NCBI RefSeq assembly: GCF_000177375.1
Contig: NZ_ADFR01000016.1
Span: forward strand, 1-64,000
Source of the DNA: Bulleidia extructa W1219
Lineage (GTDB): Bacteria; Bacillota_I; Bacilli_A; Erysipelotrichales; Erysipelotrichaceae
Length of the DNA stretch: 64,000 nt
Direction of reading: 5' to 3'
A model generated the notes under the pieces. The model worked only from the letters and a program-made list of their open reading frames with translations. It was not told the origin of the DNA and searched no databases. Numbering within the stretch: the stretch's first letter is position 1; every line of letters begins with the position of its first letter. Position numbers and translations under genes: made by a program. Below are positions 33,740 through 41,715 of this stretch, in pieces.

Positions 33740-34805
33740 TTTGTATTATCTCCTCGATCCAAGCAATCATTTCTCTTGCCGGATCTTTTTCTTTTCCCAA
33801 TAAAGCTTTTTCTTTCAAACTTTTATAAACCGCTGGATCTTCCATGCATTGGTTGATTTGTTTGGCCAGTATCTTGGAAGTCAACGTTGGTTCTTTTAAT
33901 AAAATAGCCGCCTTCTTATTGACCAAACTCATCGCATTGATCTCTTGGTGATTATTAGGCACATAAGGACTTGGTATCAATATACTGGGAACCGCTAAAG
34001 CCTCCAATTCTGAAAGAGTCGTTGCACCAGCTCTAGTAATGGCTAAACGAGATAAAGATAAGTAAGTCTTACCATCGAAGTAAGGGACAATTTTAACTCT
34101 TTCTGTACTTGAATGTTTGTATTGATACTGATTGGATTGACCAGTGCTAATCAAAACTTGATAGCTATCATGAAAAGAATCAATTGCTTCATCAATCATT
34201 TTGGAAACGGAAGCAGAACCCAAACTGCCAAGCATAATGGTCACTAAAGGCAAGTCTTCTTGTAAGTTAAATGCCTCATAAGCTTTCTTTTTATCCACCT
34301 TAAAATCCTTTAATAGACTGGCTTGAGGATTCCCCACCAAGCGTGTTTTTTTCTTAGGAAATTGATTTTGATCAAAACAAGTCGCAATCGCTCTTGCTTG
34401 TTTTGCCAAAAATAAATTCGCTTTACCAGGAAAAGAATTTTGTTCATGAATAAAAGTTGGAATACCCAGTTGATGAGCTGCTTTTAAAACCGGTACAGAA
34501 ATATAGTTACCAAAGCCCAAACAAATATCCGGTTTTTCTTTCTTTAAAATTTTTTTACAAGTTGGAATAGCCGATAAAACAGAAACCAAGCCTTTTACTT
34601 TATGAACAATATTCCCGGAAGGACTTGAAATAGGTAAGGATATAAAAGGAAAACCGGCTTCAGGAATCATCCTTGATTCCAAACGATCTTTACTTCCTAT
34701 AAAGATAATCTCTAAATCAGGATTATTCTTTTTAGCCACTTTCGCCAAAGCTAAAGCAGGGTTAATATGACCAGCCGTTCCTCCGGCTACGATCACCCAT
34801 TTCAT
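33729..34805 (-). CDS. murG: UDP-GlcNAc:lipid I N-acetylglucosaminyltransferase
   Basis: The 358-residue GT-B enzyme adds GlcNAc to lipid I to make lipid II at the inner membrane face. It has the N-terminal glycine loop VAGGTAGHINPALALA, the second G-loop GFGNYISVPVLKAA, the HEQNSFPG acceptor region, and the UDP-GlcNAc pocket ITRAGATTLSELEALAVPSILIP. ATG 34805 is chosen because TGAGGTGA (34811-34818) lies 5 nt upstream; a GTG three codons earlier overlaps that site. It starts the murG-murB-ftsQ unit. Confidence 0.95.
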   Translation of the reverse strand: MKWVIVAGGTAGHINPALALAKVAKKNNPDLEIIFIGSKDRLESRMIPEAGFPFISLPISSPSGNIVHKVKGLVSVLSAIPTCKKILKKEKPDICLGFGNYISVPVLKAAHQLGIPTFIHEQNSFPGKANLFLAKQARAIATCFDQNQFPKKKTRLVGNPQASLLKDFKVDKKKAYEAFNLQEDLPLVTIMLGSLGSASVSKMIDEAIDSFHDSYQVLISTGQSNQYQYKHSSTERVKIVPYFDGKTYLSLSRLAITRAGATTLSELEALAVPSILIPSPYVPNNHQEINAMSLVNKKAAILLKEPTLTSKILAKQINQCMEDPAVYKSLKEKALLGKEKDPAREMIAWIEEIIQNEH

Positions 34806-34824
34806 AACAATCACCTCATTTATT

Positions 34825-34833
34825 ATTTTACCA
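34825..34833 (-). promoter_or_regulatory. Extended -10 promoter of murG-murB-ftsQ
   Basis: On the minus strand TGG-TAAAAT (-10 at 34825-34830). It is identical in form to the nusB and scpA promoters and lies directly after the engB terminator. Initiation near 34818 puts the Shine-Dalgarno at the 5' end of the mRNA. Confidence 0.55.
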
Positions 34834-34834
34834 T

Positions 34835-34862
34835 AAAAAAATAGGCAACTTTATGCCTATTT
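34835..34862 (-). terminator. Terminator of the tig-lon-engB region
   Basis: On the minus strand AAATAGGCA (34854-34862) pairs with TGCCTATTT (34839-34847) and a T-run follows. The engB stop codon is inside the stem. Confidence 0.8.
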
Positions 34863-35444
34863 CAGAGATAATGTTTCGTGAATTTTATGCCAGACTTCAT
34901 CTATACCTTGTTTCTTAACAGAATCCACCGCCAAAAAAGAAGAAGCGTTTAATTTCAACTCTTTGGCAATCATAAATTGTTGATTCTTTAATTTTCCATA
35001 AGATAGTTTATCTTTTTTTGTACAAACCACCAGGATAGCTAAATGATTTGCTTTTGCATAATCCACCATCGCTATATCCTCACGACTTGGCGTGCGACGA
35101 CAATCCAGCACCAATACCATAGCCTTCAAATTAGATCGTTTTTCAAAATAAGGTTCCATCAAGTTTCCAAATTCAATCAAAGAATCACGATTCCCAACCG
35201 CATAACCATAACCCGGTGCATCTGTGAAAACGAATTGCGCATTCACAACAAAGAAATTTAATAAGCGGGTTTTTCCGGGTGTTTTACCAGTATAAGCCAA
35301 TTGATTTCGGTTTACCAAAGCATTGATTAAAGAACTTTTACCGGCGTTTGACCTTCCTACAAATACAATTTCCGGTAAATGATGTCTTGGCCATTGATCC
35401 GGTCTAGCTGCCGTTGCCATCCATTTGGCTTCGTAATATTGCAT
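34857..35444 (-). CDS. engB: Ribosome-biogenesis GTPase EngB (YsxC/YihA)
   Basis: The 195-residue GTPase has G1 GRSNAGKSSL, G2 in TPGKTRLLNFF, G3 DAPGYGYA, G4 CTKKDK (TKxD) and G5 near LAVDSVKKQ. It assists maturation of the large ribosomal subunit. Its start is one base beyond the lon stop, the lon-ysxC order of Bacillus subtilis. Length is typical for the family. Confidence 0.95.
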   Translation of the reverse strand: MQYYEAKWMATAARPDQWPRHHLPEIVFVGRSNAGKSSLINALVNRNQLAYTGKTPGKTRLLNFFVVNAQFVFTDAPGYGYAVGNRDSLIEFGNLMEPYFEKRSNLKAMVLVLDCRRTPSREDIAMVDYAKANHLAILVVCTKKDKLSYGKLKNQQFMIAKELKLNASSFLAVDSVKKQGIDEVWHKIHETLSLK

Positions 35445-35445
35445 G

Positions 35446-37755
35446 TTACACCAACGTTTCTTTCAAGACATCATTCACCCGTTTCACAGGAATAAATGTA
35501 ATCTCTTTTTTCACCAATTCAGGAACTTCTTCTAAATCGCGTACATTTTTTTCCGGAATCAAGATGGTATGAATGCCCACACGATGAGCCGCTAAAGATT
35601 TTTCTCTTAAACCGCCAATTGGTAAGACATGACCACGTAGGGTCACTTCTCCCGTCATAGCGATATCTTTACGAACCGGTCGATTGGTAATAGCGGAAAC
35701 TAACGCTGTTGTTAATGTCACTCCAGCACTTGGGCCATCTTTCGGCACAGCCCCTTCTGGCACATGAATATGAATATCATGTTGTTCAAAAAACTTTGGA
35801 TCAATTTTGAAATCGTTAGCATGGGCTTTGACATAATCTAAAGCAATATGTGCTGATTCCTTCATAACGTCCCCTAATTGACCTGTGATAACAAGACCAC
35901 CCTTACCAACAAAGAAATTCACTTCGATTTGTAAGACATCTCCGCCAAATTGAGTATAAGCCAGTCCCGTCACAACTCCAACCTCATTCTTTTTTTCTTT
36001 AGAGCCGTAATCAAATAGCGGTTTACCCAACCAAGTTTCAATTTTCGTTTTTGTCATCGTTAAGGATTTTTTATCTTCATTCAAGATTTCTAAAACCGTT
36101 TTACGACATAGACTACCGATCAAACGTTCTAATTGACGTACTCCCGCTTCCCTAGTGTAATGACGAATCAAATACAGAATCTCTTGTTTCTTCAATTTAA
36201 ATTGAGAAGATTTTAGACCATTTGTTTTTATTTGCAAAGGAATTAAATGTTGACAAGCAATCTCAACTTTATCCACCTCTGTATAAGAAGGTAATTCAAT
36301 AATTTCCAAACGATCTCTTAATGGAGCCGGTATGTTTTCTAAATAGTTAGCTGTCGCAATAAACATAACTTTCGATAAATCATAAGCTTCTTCCAAATAA
36401 TGATCGGAGAATTGAGCATTTTGTTCAGGGTCTAAAACTTCCAATAAAGCATCACTTGGATCCCCTTTATAATCAGCTCCCAATTTATCAATTTCATCAA
36501 TTAAAAATAATGGATTGATCACTTCCGCTTTACGCATACCTTGAATGATACGGCCAGGTAAAGCCCCTAAATACGTACGGCGATGACCACGAATCTCGGC
36601 TTCATCTTTCACACCGCCTACAGACATTTTCACAAATTTACGATGCATGGCATCTGCAATACTCTTAGCTAAAGAAGTCTTTCCAACTCCAGGAGGACCA
36701 ACCAAACAAAGAATCGGTGCTTTTAAGGAATTGGTCATTTTCTTAACGGCCAAATACTCCATCACTCGATCTTTGACCTTTTCCAAGCCATAATGACGTT
36801 CGTCCAAGGAATGACGCACAACTTTCAAATCTTCCAAATCAGTGGTCTCTTGCCACCAAGGAACATTTAAAAGCCATTCAATGTAATTTCGTGAAACAGA
36901 CGTTTCCCCACTTCCTGCCGGCATCATTTCATAACGACGTAACTCTTCCAAAGCCTTCTTCTTAACCGAGGCGGGATAAGGATGTTTATCAATCATATCT
37001 CTAAAATTATCCGAGTCATCTTCTGAATTGGGGATATCTCCTAATTCTTCACGAATGGCCTTTAATTTTTCACGAAGGTAGAATTCCCGTTGATTTTCAT
37101 CAATGCGACTTTTCACCTTTTCATTGACCATCTGTTCCACTTCTCCATATTCTAAAGCTTTATTGACTTCTTCTAATAAGTAGTATAAACGATCATTGAT
37201 ATGACTTAATTCTAATAAATGCTGGCGACTTTCCGAATTAAATAAGAAGAACTGCCCACATAAATCCGTGAATTCATCTGCCGCAATTCCAGAATTCACC
37301 TGTTCAATAGCGGAAACAGGAAATAAGTCACTTAATTGAGGTAGCTTTCCAATGGTATCCATCAGTTTATGCACAAGGATCTCTTCTTCATCGTCCCCAC
37401 TAGCCGATAAAGGTTGCATATGTATCGTAGCCATTTGATAACCATCAACCATTTCTATTTTTGTAAAAGAAGCTCTATCTAAACCGGAAAAACTAACTCT
37501 CAAAAAATTTTCTTTATGACGAATGGACGTTATCTTAGCTAAAGTTCCCATCGTGTACACTTCTTCTACACTTGGATGATCCACCATCATATCTTTTTGA
37601 CAAACCAGAAAAACCAATCCATCGTATTTTTCACTAGCTATTTCCACAGCTTTTATAGATGCCTCGCGACCCACTTCAATATCAACTTTATTATGAGGGA
37701 ACAAAACGATGCCACGGGTAAATACCGCCGGGACTTGAATCAAAGATTTTTTCAT
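35446..37755 (-). CDS. lon: ATP-dependent protease Lon (LonA)
   Basis: The 769-residue protease has an N-terminal substrate domain (about 1-200) with a coiled coil, an AAA+ module with Walker A GPPGVGKT (353-360, K359) and Walker [11 protein letters not shown], and a C-terminal protease with the Ser-Lys dyad S676 ([10 protein letters not shown]) and K719 ([13 protein letters not shown]). It degrades damaged and regulatory proteins in the cytoplasm. GGAGG lies just upstream of the ATG. A hairpin between tig and lon may reduce read-through from tig; a heat-shock operator upstream of tig could reach both. Confidence 0.96.
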   Translation of the reverse strand: MKKSLIQVPAVFTRGIVLFPHNKVDIEVGREASIKAVEIASEKYDGLVFLVCQKDMMVDHPSVEEVYTMGTLAKITSIRHKENFLRVSFSGLDRASFTKIEMVDGYQMATIHMQPLSASGDDEEEILVHKLMDTIGKLPQLSDLFPVSAIEQVNSGIAADEFTDLCGQFFLFNSESRQHLLELSHINDRLYYLLEEVNKALEYGEVEQMVNEKVKSRIDENQREFYLREKLKAIREELGDIPNSEDDSDNFRDMIDKHPYPASVKKKALEELRRYEMMPAGSGETSVSRNYIEWLLNVPWWQETTDLEDLKVVRHSLDERHYGLEKVKDRVMEYLAVKKMTNSLKAPILCLVGPPGVGKTSLAKSIADAMHRKFVKMSVGGVKDEAEIRGHRRTYLGALPGRIIQGMRKAEVINPLFLIDEIDKLGADYKGDPSDALLEVLDPEQNAQFSDHYLEEAYDLSKVMFIATANYLENIPAPLRDRLEIIELPSYTEVDKVEIACQHLIPLQIKTNGLKSSQFKLKKQEILYLIRHYTREAGVRQLERLIGSLCRKTVLEILNEDKKSLTMTKTKIETWLGKPLFDYGSKEKKNEVGVVTGLAYTQFGGDVLQIEVNFFVGKGGLVITGQLGDVMKESAHIALDYVKAHANDFKIDPKFFEQHDIHIHVPEGAVPKDGPSAGVTLTTALVSAITNRPVRKDIAMTGEVTLRGHVLPIGGLREKSLAAHRVGIHTILIPEKNVRDLEEVPELVKKEITFIPVKRVNDVLKETLV

Positions 37756-37774
37756 AAAACCTCCTTATTCTTAG

Positions 37775-37803
37775 AAAAATAAGGCGCTCAGTTGCACCTT
37801 ATT
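37775..37803 (-). terminator. Terminator or attenuator between tig and lon
   Basis: On the minus strand AATAAGGTGC pairs with GCGCCTTATT (one mismatch) and five T follow. The run is short, so partial read-through to lon is likely. Confidence 0.6.
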
Positions 37804-37805
37804 CT

Positions 37806-39143
37806 TCATTTCTTTTCTTCGCTTTTCTTAGTTGTTTTCGGTTTGGAGCTTGTCTTCTTTACCTTAGGAGCAACTTTTTTAGCGTTATCTTTCACAAAAT
37901 CGTAAGCTTTCTTATTCACAACATCTTTGCTTAACATATTCTTCGAAATCATCGATTTTACTCGATCTATCTCCATGTTGTATTGGCTAGCAATGTCTGA
38001 ATATTCTTTTTCGATTTCTTCCTCATTCGCCGTCAGATTTTCAGCTTTCGCAACAGCTTCTAGTGCTAAACGCAAAGTCACCGTTTTAACAGCATTATCA
38101 TGGTAGCCTTTCTTCAAGGTTTCTTGCGTTTGACCTATCATCTTTAAGTAAGCATCTAAAGACATACCATACTGTTGGATTTGTTGAGCCAATTGGTTCA
38201 CTTGATTTTGAACTTCTTCTTCTACCATAACGTCTGGTAATTGTACCTCTGTATTGGCCACTAAAGCATCCATCAAGGCACTTTCCGCCGTTTCATTCGC
38301 CGTTTTCTTTTTCGAATTTAACAAACGATCTTCGATCATCTTATTCAATTGTTCCACATTTTCCACTCCAGGAGCATTAATGTCTTGTGCAAAATCATCA
38401 TTCACTTCTGGTAGCTTCTTCACCTTTACTTCATTAACTTTCACCTTAAAGGTAACAGGAGCACCTGCCAAATCGACCGCATGGTAATCTTTTGGAAAAC
38501 TTAATTCTATCTCTTTTTCCTCACCAGCTTTAGTACCAATTAACTGTTCCTCAAAACCCGGGATAAAAGAACCGGATCCTAGGACTAAATCATAGCCATC
38601 TGCTTTACCACCTTCAAAAGGAATTCCATCCTTAAATCCTTCGTAATCAATATTAACAGTATTACCTTTAACAGCTTTGCCCTTCTTGATTTCCATCTCA
38701 GCGTATTGCTCACGCATACGATCCAATTCGGATTTGATTTCCTTTTCAGAGACGCTCACTTCTTCTAAAGGATATTCTAAGCCTTTATATTCTTTTACAT
38801 TCGCTTCCGGTTGAACAGCAAACGTATACACCACTTCAGCTTTATCAGCTTCGATTGTTTTAATATCTAACTTTGGTTGACTGATCGGGGTTAATTGAGT
38901 TTCTTCTAAAGCTTCTCTCAGCCATGTATTCGCATTATCTTGAACAGCTTCTAAATAACGTTCATTTTCTGAAATTCTCTTTTCCAGCATTGCCTTTGGA
39001 GCTTGCCCCTTACGAAAGCCAGGTAAAGTAATATTACTCACTAACTTATTAAAAGCTTTCTTAACAGCCTTTTTCCAAGTTTCCCCTTCGATAACAACGC
39101 TCAAATCTCCGGTGGATTTTTCTTTTAATGTCCAGTTTGCCAT
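37806..39143 (-). CDS. tig: Trigger factor (ribosome-bound chaperone and peptidyl-prolyl isomerase)
   Basis: The 445-residue protein has the ribosome-binding domain with the signature LPGFRKGQAPK at about 38-48, an FKBP-type isomerase domain (GNTVNIDYEGFKDGIPFEGG, PGFEEQLIGTKAGEE) at about 155-245, and a helical C-terminal cradle. The C-terminus is an unusual lysine/serine/threonine-rich tail of about 25 residues (KKTSSKPKTTKKSEEKK). AAGGAG precedes the ATG. A -10 TATACT lies at 39174-39179, with a CIRCE-like operator upstream, so heat-shock control is likely. Confidence 0.96.
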   Translation of the reverse strand: MANWTLKEKSTGDLSVVIEGETWKKAVKKAFNKLVSNITLPGFRKGQAPKAMLEKRISENERYLEAVQDNANTWLREALEETQLTPISQPKLDIKTIEADKAEVVYTFAVQPEANVKEYKGLEYPLEEVSVSEKEIKSELDRMREQYAEMEIKKGKAVKGNTVNIDYEGFKDGIPFEGGKADGYDLVLGSGSFIPGFEEQLIGTKAGEEKEIELSFPKDYHAVDLAGAPVTFKVKVNEVKVKKLPEVNDDFAQDINAPGVENVEQLNKMIEDRLLNSKKKTANETAESALMDALVANTEVQLPDVMVEEEVQNQVNQLAQQIQQYGMSLDAYLKMIGQTQETLKKGYHDNAVKTVTLRLALEAVAKAENLTANEEEIEKEYSDIASQYNMEIDRVKSMISKNMLSKDVVNKKAYDFVKDNAKKVAPKVKKTSSKPKTTKKSEEKK

Positions 39144-39173
39144 AATTTCTCCTTATTTCATTTTTGCTAGTTT

Positions 39174-39232
39174 AGTATAACAAATTTTTACACTCTTGAG
39201 TAGATTTAGCACTCTTACATGAAATCTGCTAA
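39174..39232 (-). promoter_or_regulatory. tig promoter with CIRCE-like HrcA operator
   Basis: A -10 TATACT lies at 39174-39179 (minus strand). At 39206-39232 the plus strand reads TTAGCACTC-N9-ATCTGCTAA. The left half is the perfect CIRCE half-site and the right half matches 6 of 9 bases of GAGTGCTAA. HrcA would bind such a site. A second CACTCTT occurs at 39191-39197. No -35 close to consensus is seen. Confidence 0.5.
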
Positions 39233-39258
39233 TAGATTATTAAAAACCGAAGCATCTG

Positions 39259-39948
39259 TCAAGACATTCGACTCTTTTTTTCTTCTTTAGAAATAATTTC
39301 CTGATAAAGATTGCCATCATCCATATAGGAGGAGATTTTTTCTAATATAGATAACGCTAAAAATCTCCCTTCTGGTGCATCGTAATGCAATGGTAAAAAC
39401 ACATAACAATCATGAATCAATTGGTGCATACAAAGTTCTAAAAAATCAGGATGGTTATTCTCTAACCAAACTTTTAAATAGCGTTTTGCTTCTAAAAATC
39501 CGTCACTAGAAGAAACCGGAATAATCTCCTCAGGCCAAAAAACATATTCTACGCCATCCTTTCGATAATGAAATTCCTCACGAATTCCTTGCTCTGCCAA
39601 TCCTTCTATCAAAAGTGAAGCAGCCTCTACATTGGGTTCCTTCTCTAAATAATCTTGCAATTCCGGTACGACGTCACGAAGATTTCGTCTTAATAATTGA
39701 CTGACTGCTTGTATTTGAAAATCAGCTTTTTTTTGCAGCATCGTCAGTAAACAATCCAAACTAACTTCCCCTTTTTCCCGACGAAGGTACCCTTCTACTT
39801 CTTTTTTCAATACCATCAACTTTTGTTCAAAACCTTCAGGGATATAAGGCATGCTTAACTCTTTTTTTAATAAAAATTGAGCTTCTTCGTAGTTTTCTTC
39901 TGACATTGCTCGTTGAATCTGATCTAAAATTTCATCATAATAACTCAT
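39259..39948 (-). CDS. DUF3196-like cytoplasmic protein, unknown function
   Basis: The 229-residue acidic protein is predicted almost entirely helical at its N-terminus (YYDEILDQIQRAMSEENYEEA, FLLKKELSMPYIPEGFEQKL), with TPR-like character, then a more mixed region (FHYRKDGVEYVFWPEEIIPV). It resembles DUF3196 proteins of Mollicutes and Erysipelotrichia; this assignment is by memory of the style and tentative. ATG 39948 is chosen because GGAGGAAAG sits just before it; a TTG-type start further upstream would run into the tRNA terminator. It lies between tRNA-Arg and tig. Confidence 0.6.
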   Translation of the reverse strand: MSYYDEILDQIQRAMSEENYEEAQFLLKKELSMPYIPEGFEQKLMVLKKEVEGYLRREKGEVSLDCLLTMLQKKADFQIQAVSQLLRRNLRDVVPELQDYLEKEPNVEAASLLIEGLAEQGIREEFHYRKDGVEYVFWPEEIIPVSSSDGFLEAKRYLKVWLENNHPDFLELCMHQLIHDCYVFLPLHYDAPEGRFLALSILEKISSYMDDGNLYQEIISKEEKKSRMS

Positions 39949-39954
39949 CTTTCC

Positions 39955-39988
39955 TCCAAAAAAGAAACCGTCGAAGTCCATCGACGGT
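39955..39988 (-). terminator. Terminator of the tRNA-Arg gene
   Basis: On the minus strand AACCGTCGA (39980-39988) pairs with TCGACGGTT (39965-39973) and TTTCTTTTTT follows. The T-run reaches to within 10 nt of the next ribosome site and start codon. Confidence 0.85.
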
Positions 39989-39995
39989 TGATATA

Positions 39996-40069
39996 CGTCC
40001 TCGAAGAGATTCGAACTCTTGACCGCACGCTTAGAAGGCGTGAGCTCTATTCCAGCTGAGCTACGAGGA
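39996..40069 (-). tRNA. tRNA-Arg (anticodon UCU)
   Basis: The 74-nt cloverleaf on the minus strand has acceptor stem GTCCTCG/CGAGGAC, D-arm GCTC...GAGC, and anticodon stem ACGC/GCGT with the 7-nt loop CTTCTAA (anticodon TCT). The T-arm is AAGAG-TTCGAAT-CTCTT. CCA is not encoded. It decodes AGA/AGG, the major Arg codons of low-GC Firmicutes. A terminator follows directly. Confidence 0.95.
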
Positions 40070-40104
40070 CAGCGTAGTTATTATACTAGAAGAAAAGATT
40101 TTTT

Positions 40105-40245
40105 TCAACAACTATTTTTAACCCCGTTAAATTTAAATTTAATCCCAGTATGAAGATATTTGCCCTTGCTTTTCGCCATTGTTTTGCTTTGTCTTGTTTG
40201 TTCCAATCTACTGTATCTATTTTCTTTTTTGATTTTGCTCTTCAT
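40105..40245 (-). CDS. Very small basic ORF, possibly a gene remnant
   Basis: A 46-codon frame (MKSKIKKENRYSRLEQTR...) ends at 40105. It is strongly basic. The same frame is open upstream of the ATG for about 20 more codons without a start, which suggests the tail of a decayed gene rather than a functional one. There is no ribosome site. The rest of 40070-40305 shows nothing recognisable. Confidence 0.2.
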   Translation of the reverse strand: MKSKIKKENRYSRLEQTRQSKTMAKSKGKYLHTGIKFKFNGVKNSC

Positions 40246-40305
40246 TCTATAGGATTTACCCCATCGAATCTGTGACTTACCAGTACATTTTACTCTTCCG
40301 ATAAT

Positions 40306-40722
40306 TCATCGCAATGTCTCTTCAAGTTGTTTTGTGTCCAGTCGATACCAAATCTGATTGATACGCATAAGATTATCCCAAAGTTGAACATATAACTTGC
40401 TTTCATCACGGAATATAATCTTTATGGTACGCTCTGCAACTTTCATTTTAACCATTCGTCCATCATTCATATCATCATCATGTACAGCACGATTTAAAAT
40501 ATCTGTTAACCGCTTTATCCTTGCTTCATTGTCAATCTCTTGAATGATATTTCCCGTCTTATCTAAAATTTGGACGGACTGGATTTTGTTCGATTTTATA
40601 ATGTATTTTTTCACACTCTTAACACTCTGCATTTTATTTTCACCGATACCGACAAACACTAAAATGACTATCAATACTCCGACAAGCACTATACCGATTC
40701 GCTTTGACTTACTGTTTATCAT
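40306..40722 (-). CDS. Small membrane-anchored protein, unknown function
   Basis: The 138-residue protein has a single N-terminal hydrophobic segment (IGIVLVGVLIVILVFVGIG, residues about 9-27) after a basic SKSKR, so it is a signal anchor or uncleaved signal. The exterior part is rich in Lys, Ile and Asp with VKKYIIKSNKIQSVQILDKTG and KLYVQLWDNLMRINQIWYRLD, probably a small mixed domain. ATG 40722 is preferred over a TTG at 40740 because GGGG is spaced 7 nt from it. No family is recognised and it stands alone. Confidence 0.6.
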   Translation of the reverse strand: MINSKSKRIGIVLVGVLIVILVFVGIGENKMQSVKSVKKYIIKSNKIQSVQILDKTGNIIQEIDNEARIKRLTDILNRAVHDDDMNDGRMVKMKVAERTIKIIFRDESKLYVQLWDNLMRINQIWYRLDTKQLEETLR

Positions 40723-40777
40723 CTTTTTTCCCCACAACACATGTTAAGTTTTTATTTAACGACTATTTTCAAAAAGT

Positions 40778-41245
40778 TTACTTAAAGCGACGAATCTCTT
40801 TTCGAATGACTTTACCTTGATCTAAAACAAGATAAGCATAACTTGCTGGTGACATATCTCGATTTCCATGTGGTCTACTACTTCCTGGATTGACACAATT
40901 CACTCCCTTATGAATATGAATCAAAGGAATATGAGTATGTCCATAACAGACTAATGTACAACCTAAACGTCCAGCTTCTTCAGGTAAAGTTTTCTCTAGC
41001 GGAAAAGCTTTCTGATCTCCATGGCATATCATTACCTTAACACCCTCAATTTCCACAATCCTTTGTTTCGGAAGGTCTAAAAGCCAATCGTTATTTCCTT
41101 TGACCTGAATAAATCCGGGTGTTTCCTCTAATTTTAGCTGAGTATCTCCACAATGGATGTAAATAGCATCAGGATACATGTTTTGAACCGAAAGACAATG
41201 TTGGACTTCACCATGATTGTCGCTTACTACAATGACTTCTTGCAT
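40778..41245 (-). CDS. YfcE/MJ0936-type metallophosphoesterase
   Basis: The 155-residue enzyme has all metal-binding motifs of the family: VVSDNHG (D-x-H), HCGD, VKGNND, ICHGDQ and YGHTHIP. The compact size, without a membrane segment or cap, fits the cytoplasmic YfcE-like phosphodiesterases, whose natural substrate is unknown. ATG 41245 is chosen because AAGGAA lies 8 nt upstream. It is divergent from the small membrane-protein gene at 41303, sharing a 57-bp promoter region. It differs from the degenerate phosphoesterase at 62028 in having every ligand. Confidence 0.88.
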   Translation of the reverse strand: MQEVIVVSDNHGEVQHCLSVQNMYPDAIYIHCGDTQLKLEETPGFIQVKGNNDWLLDLPKQRIVEIEGVKVMICHGDQKAFPLEKTLPEEAGRLGCTLVCYGHTHIPLIHIHKGVNCVNPGSSRPHGNRDMSPASYAYLVLDQGKVIRKEIRRFK

Positions 41246-41302
41246 AAGTACCAATTCCTTTTCATTAATGATACTATAAATTTAACAGAAGGAGGCTTCT
41301 TC

Positions 41303-41661
41303 ATGGAAAAAACAATTTTATTCATCGCCTATAGTGTCGTTCTAATAACATTATTGTTTCTATTCGCCCAGCTTTTTTCTCGTTTGATTCAATTTGTGAA
41401 AAGTGTTATGAAACTCCAACCCACATTTGATCATCTTCAAATGCTTCAAAATAGACTTCAAACCTTTCAAGAAGAACGAGAAAAAAAGAAAAAAGAACAA
41501 TCAGAAAAAAGAAAACCTTCTTTAAAATAGGACTCCCTCTTCTATTAGCCATTCGAACTCGATATAAGAAAGAAGATGACTTGCATGGTTTAAAAGCCTA
41601 TCAGTGTTATAAAAAAGAAAATCATCACAAAGGACGACTCACTAGTTTTTTTAAACTATAA
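41303..41661 (+). pseudogene. Small membrane-anchored basic protein, probably frameshifted in an A-tract
   Basis: ATG 41303, 7 nt after GGAGG (41291-41295), opens a 75-residue protein that stops at 41528-41530. It has one N-terminal membrane helix (ILFIAYSVVLITLLFLFAQL) and a charged coiled coil ending in a Lys/Glu run. Directly overlapping, the -1 frame is open from 41455 to TAA 41659 and reads RKKKTFFKIGLPLLLAIRTRY, KKEDDLHGLKAYQCYKKENHHKG, yet it has no ATG, GTG or TTG. One extra A in the A7 (41481-41487) or the neighbouring A6 run would fuse both into one protein of about 119 residues. Function is unknown. Confidence 0.5.
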
Positions 41662-41715
41662 AAGGATGAATCATGTATCAACCTCCAATCATTAGACTTT
41701 CAGGGGGCCGCCTCA

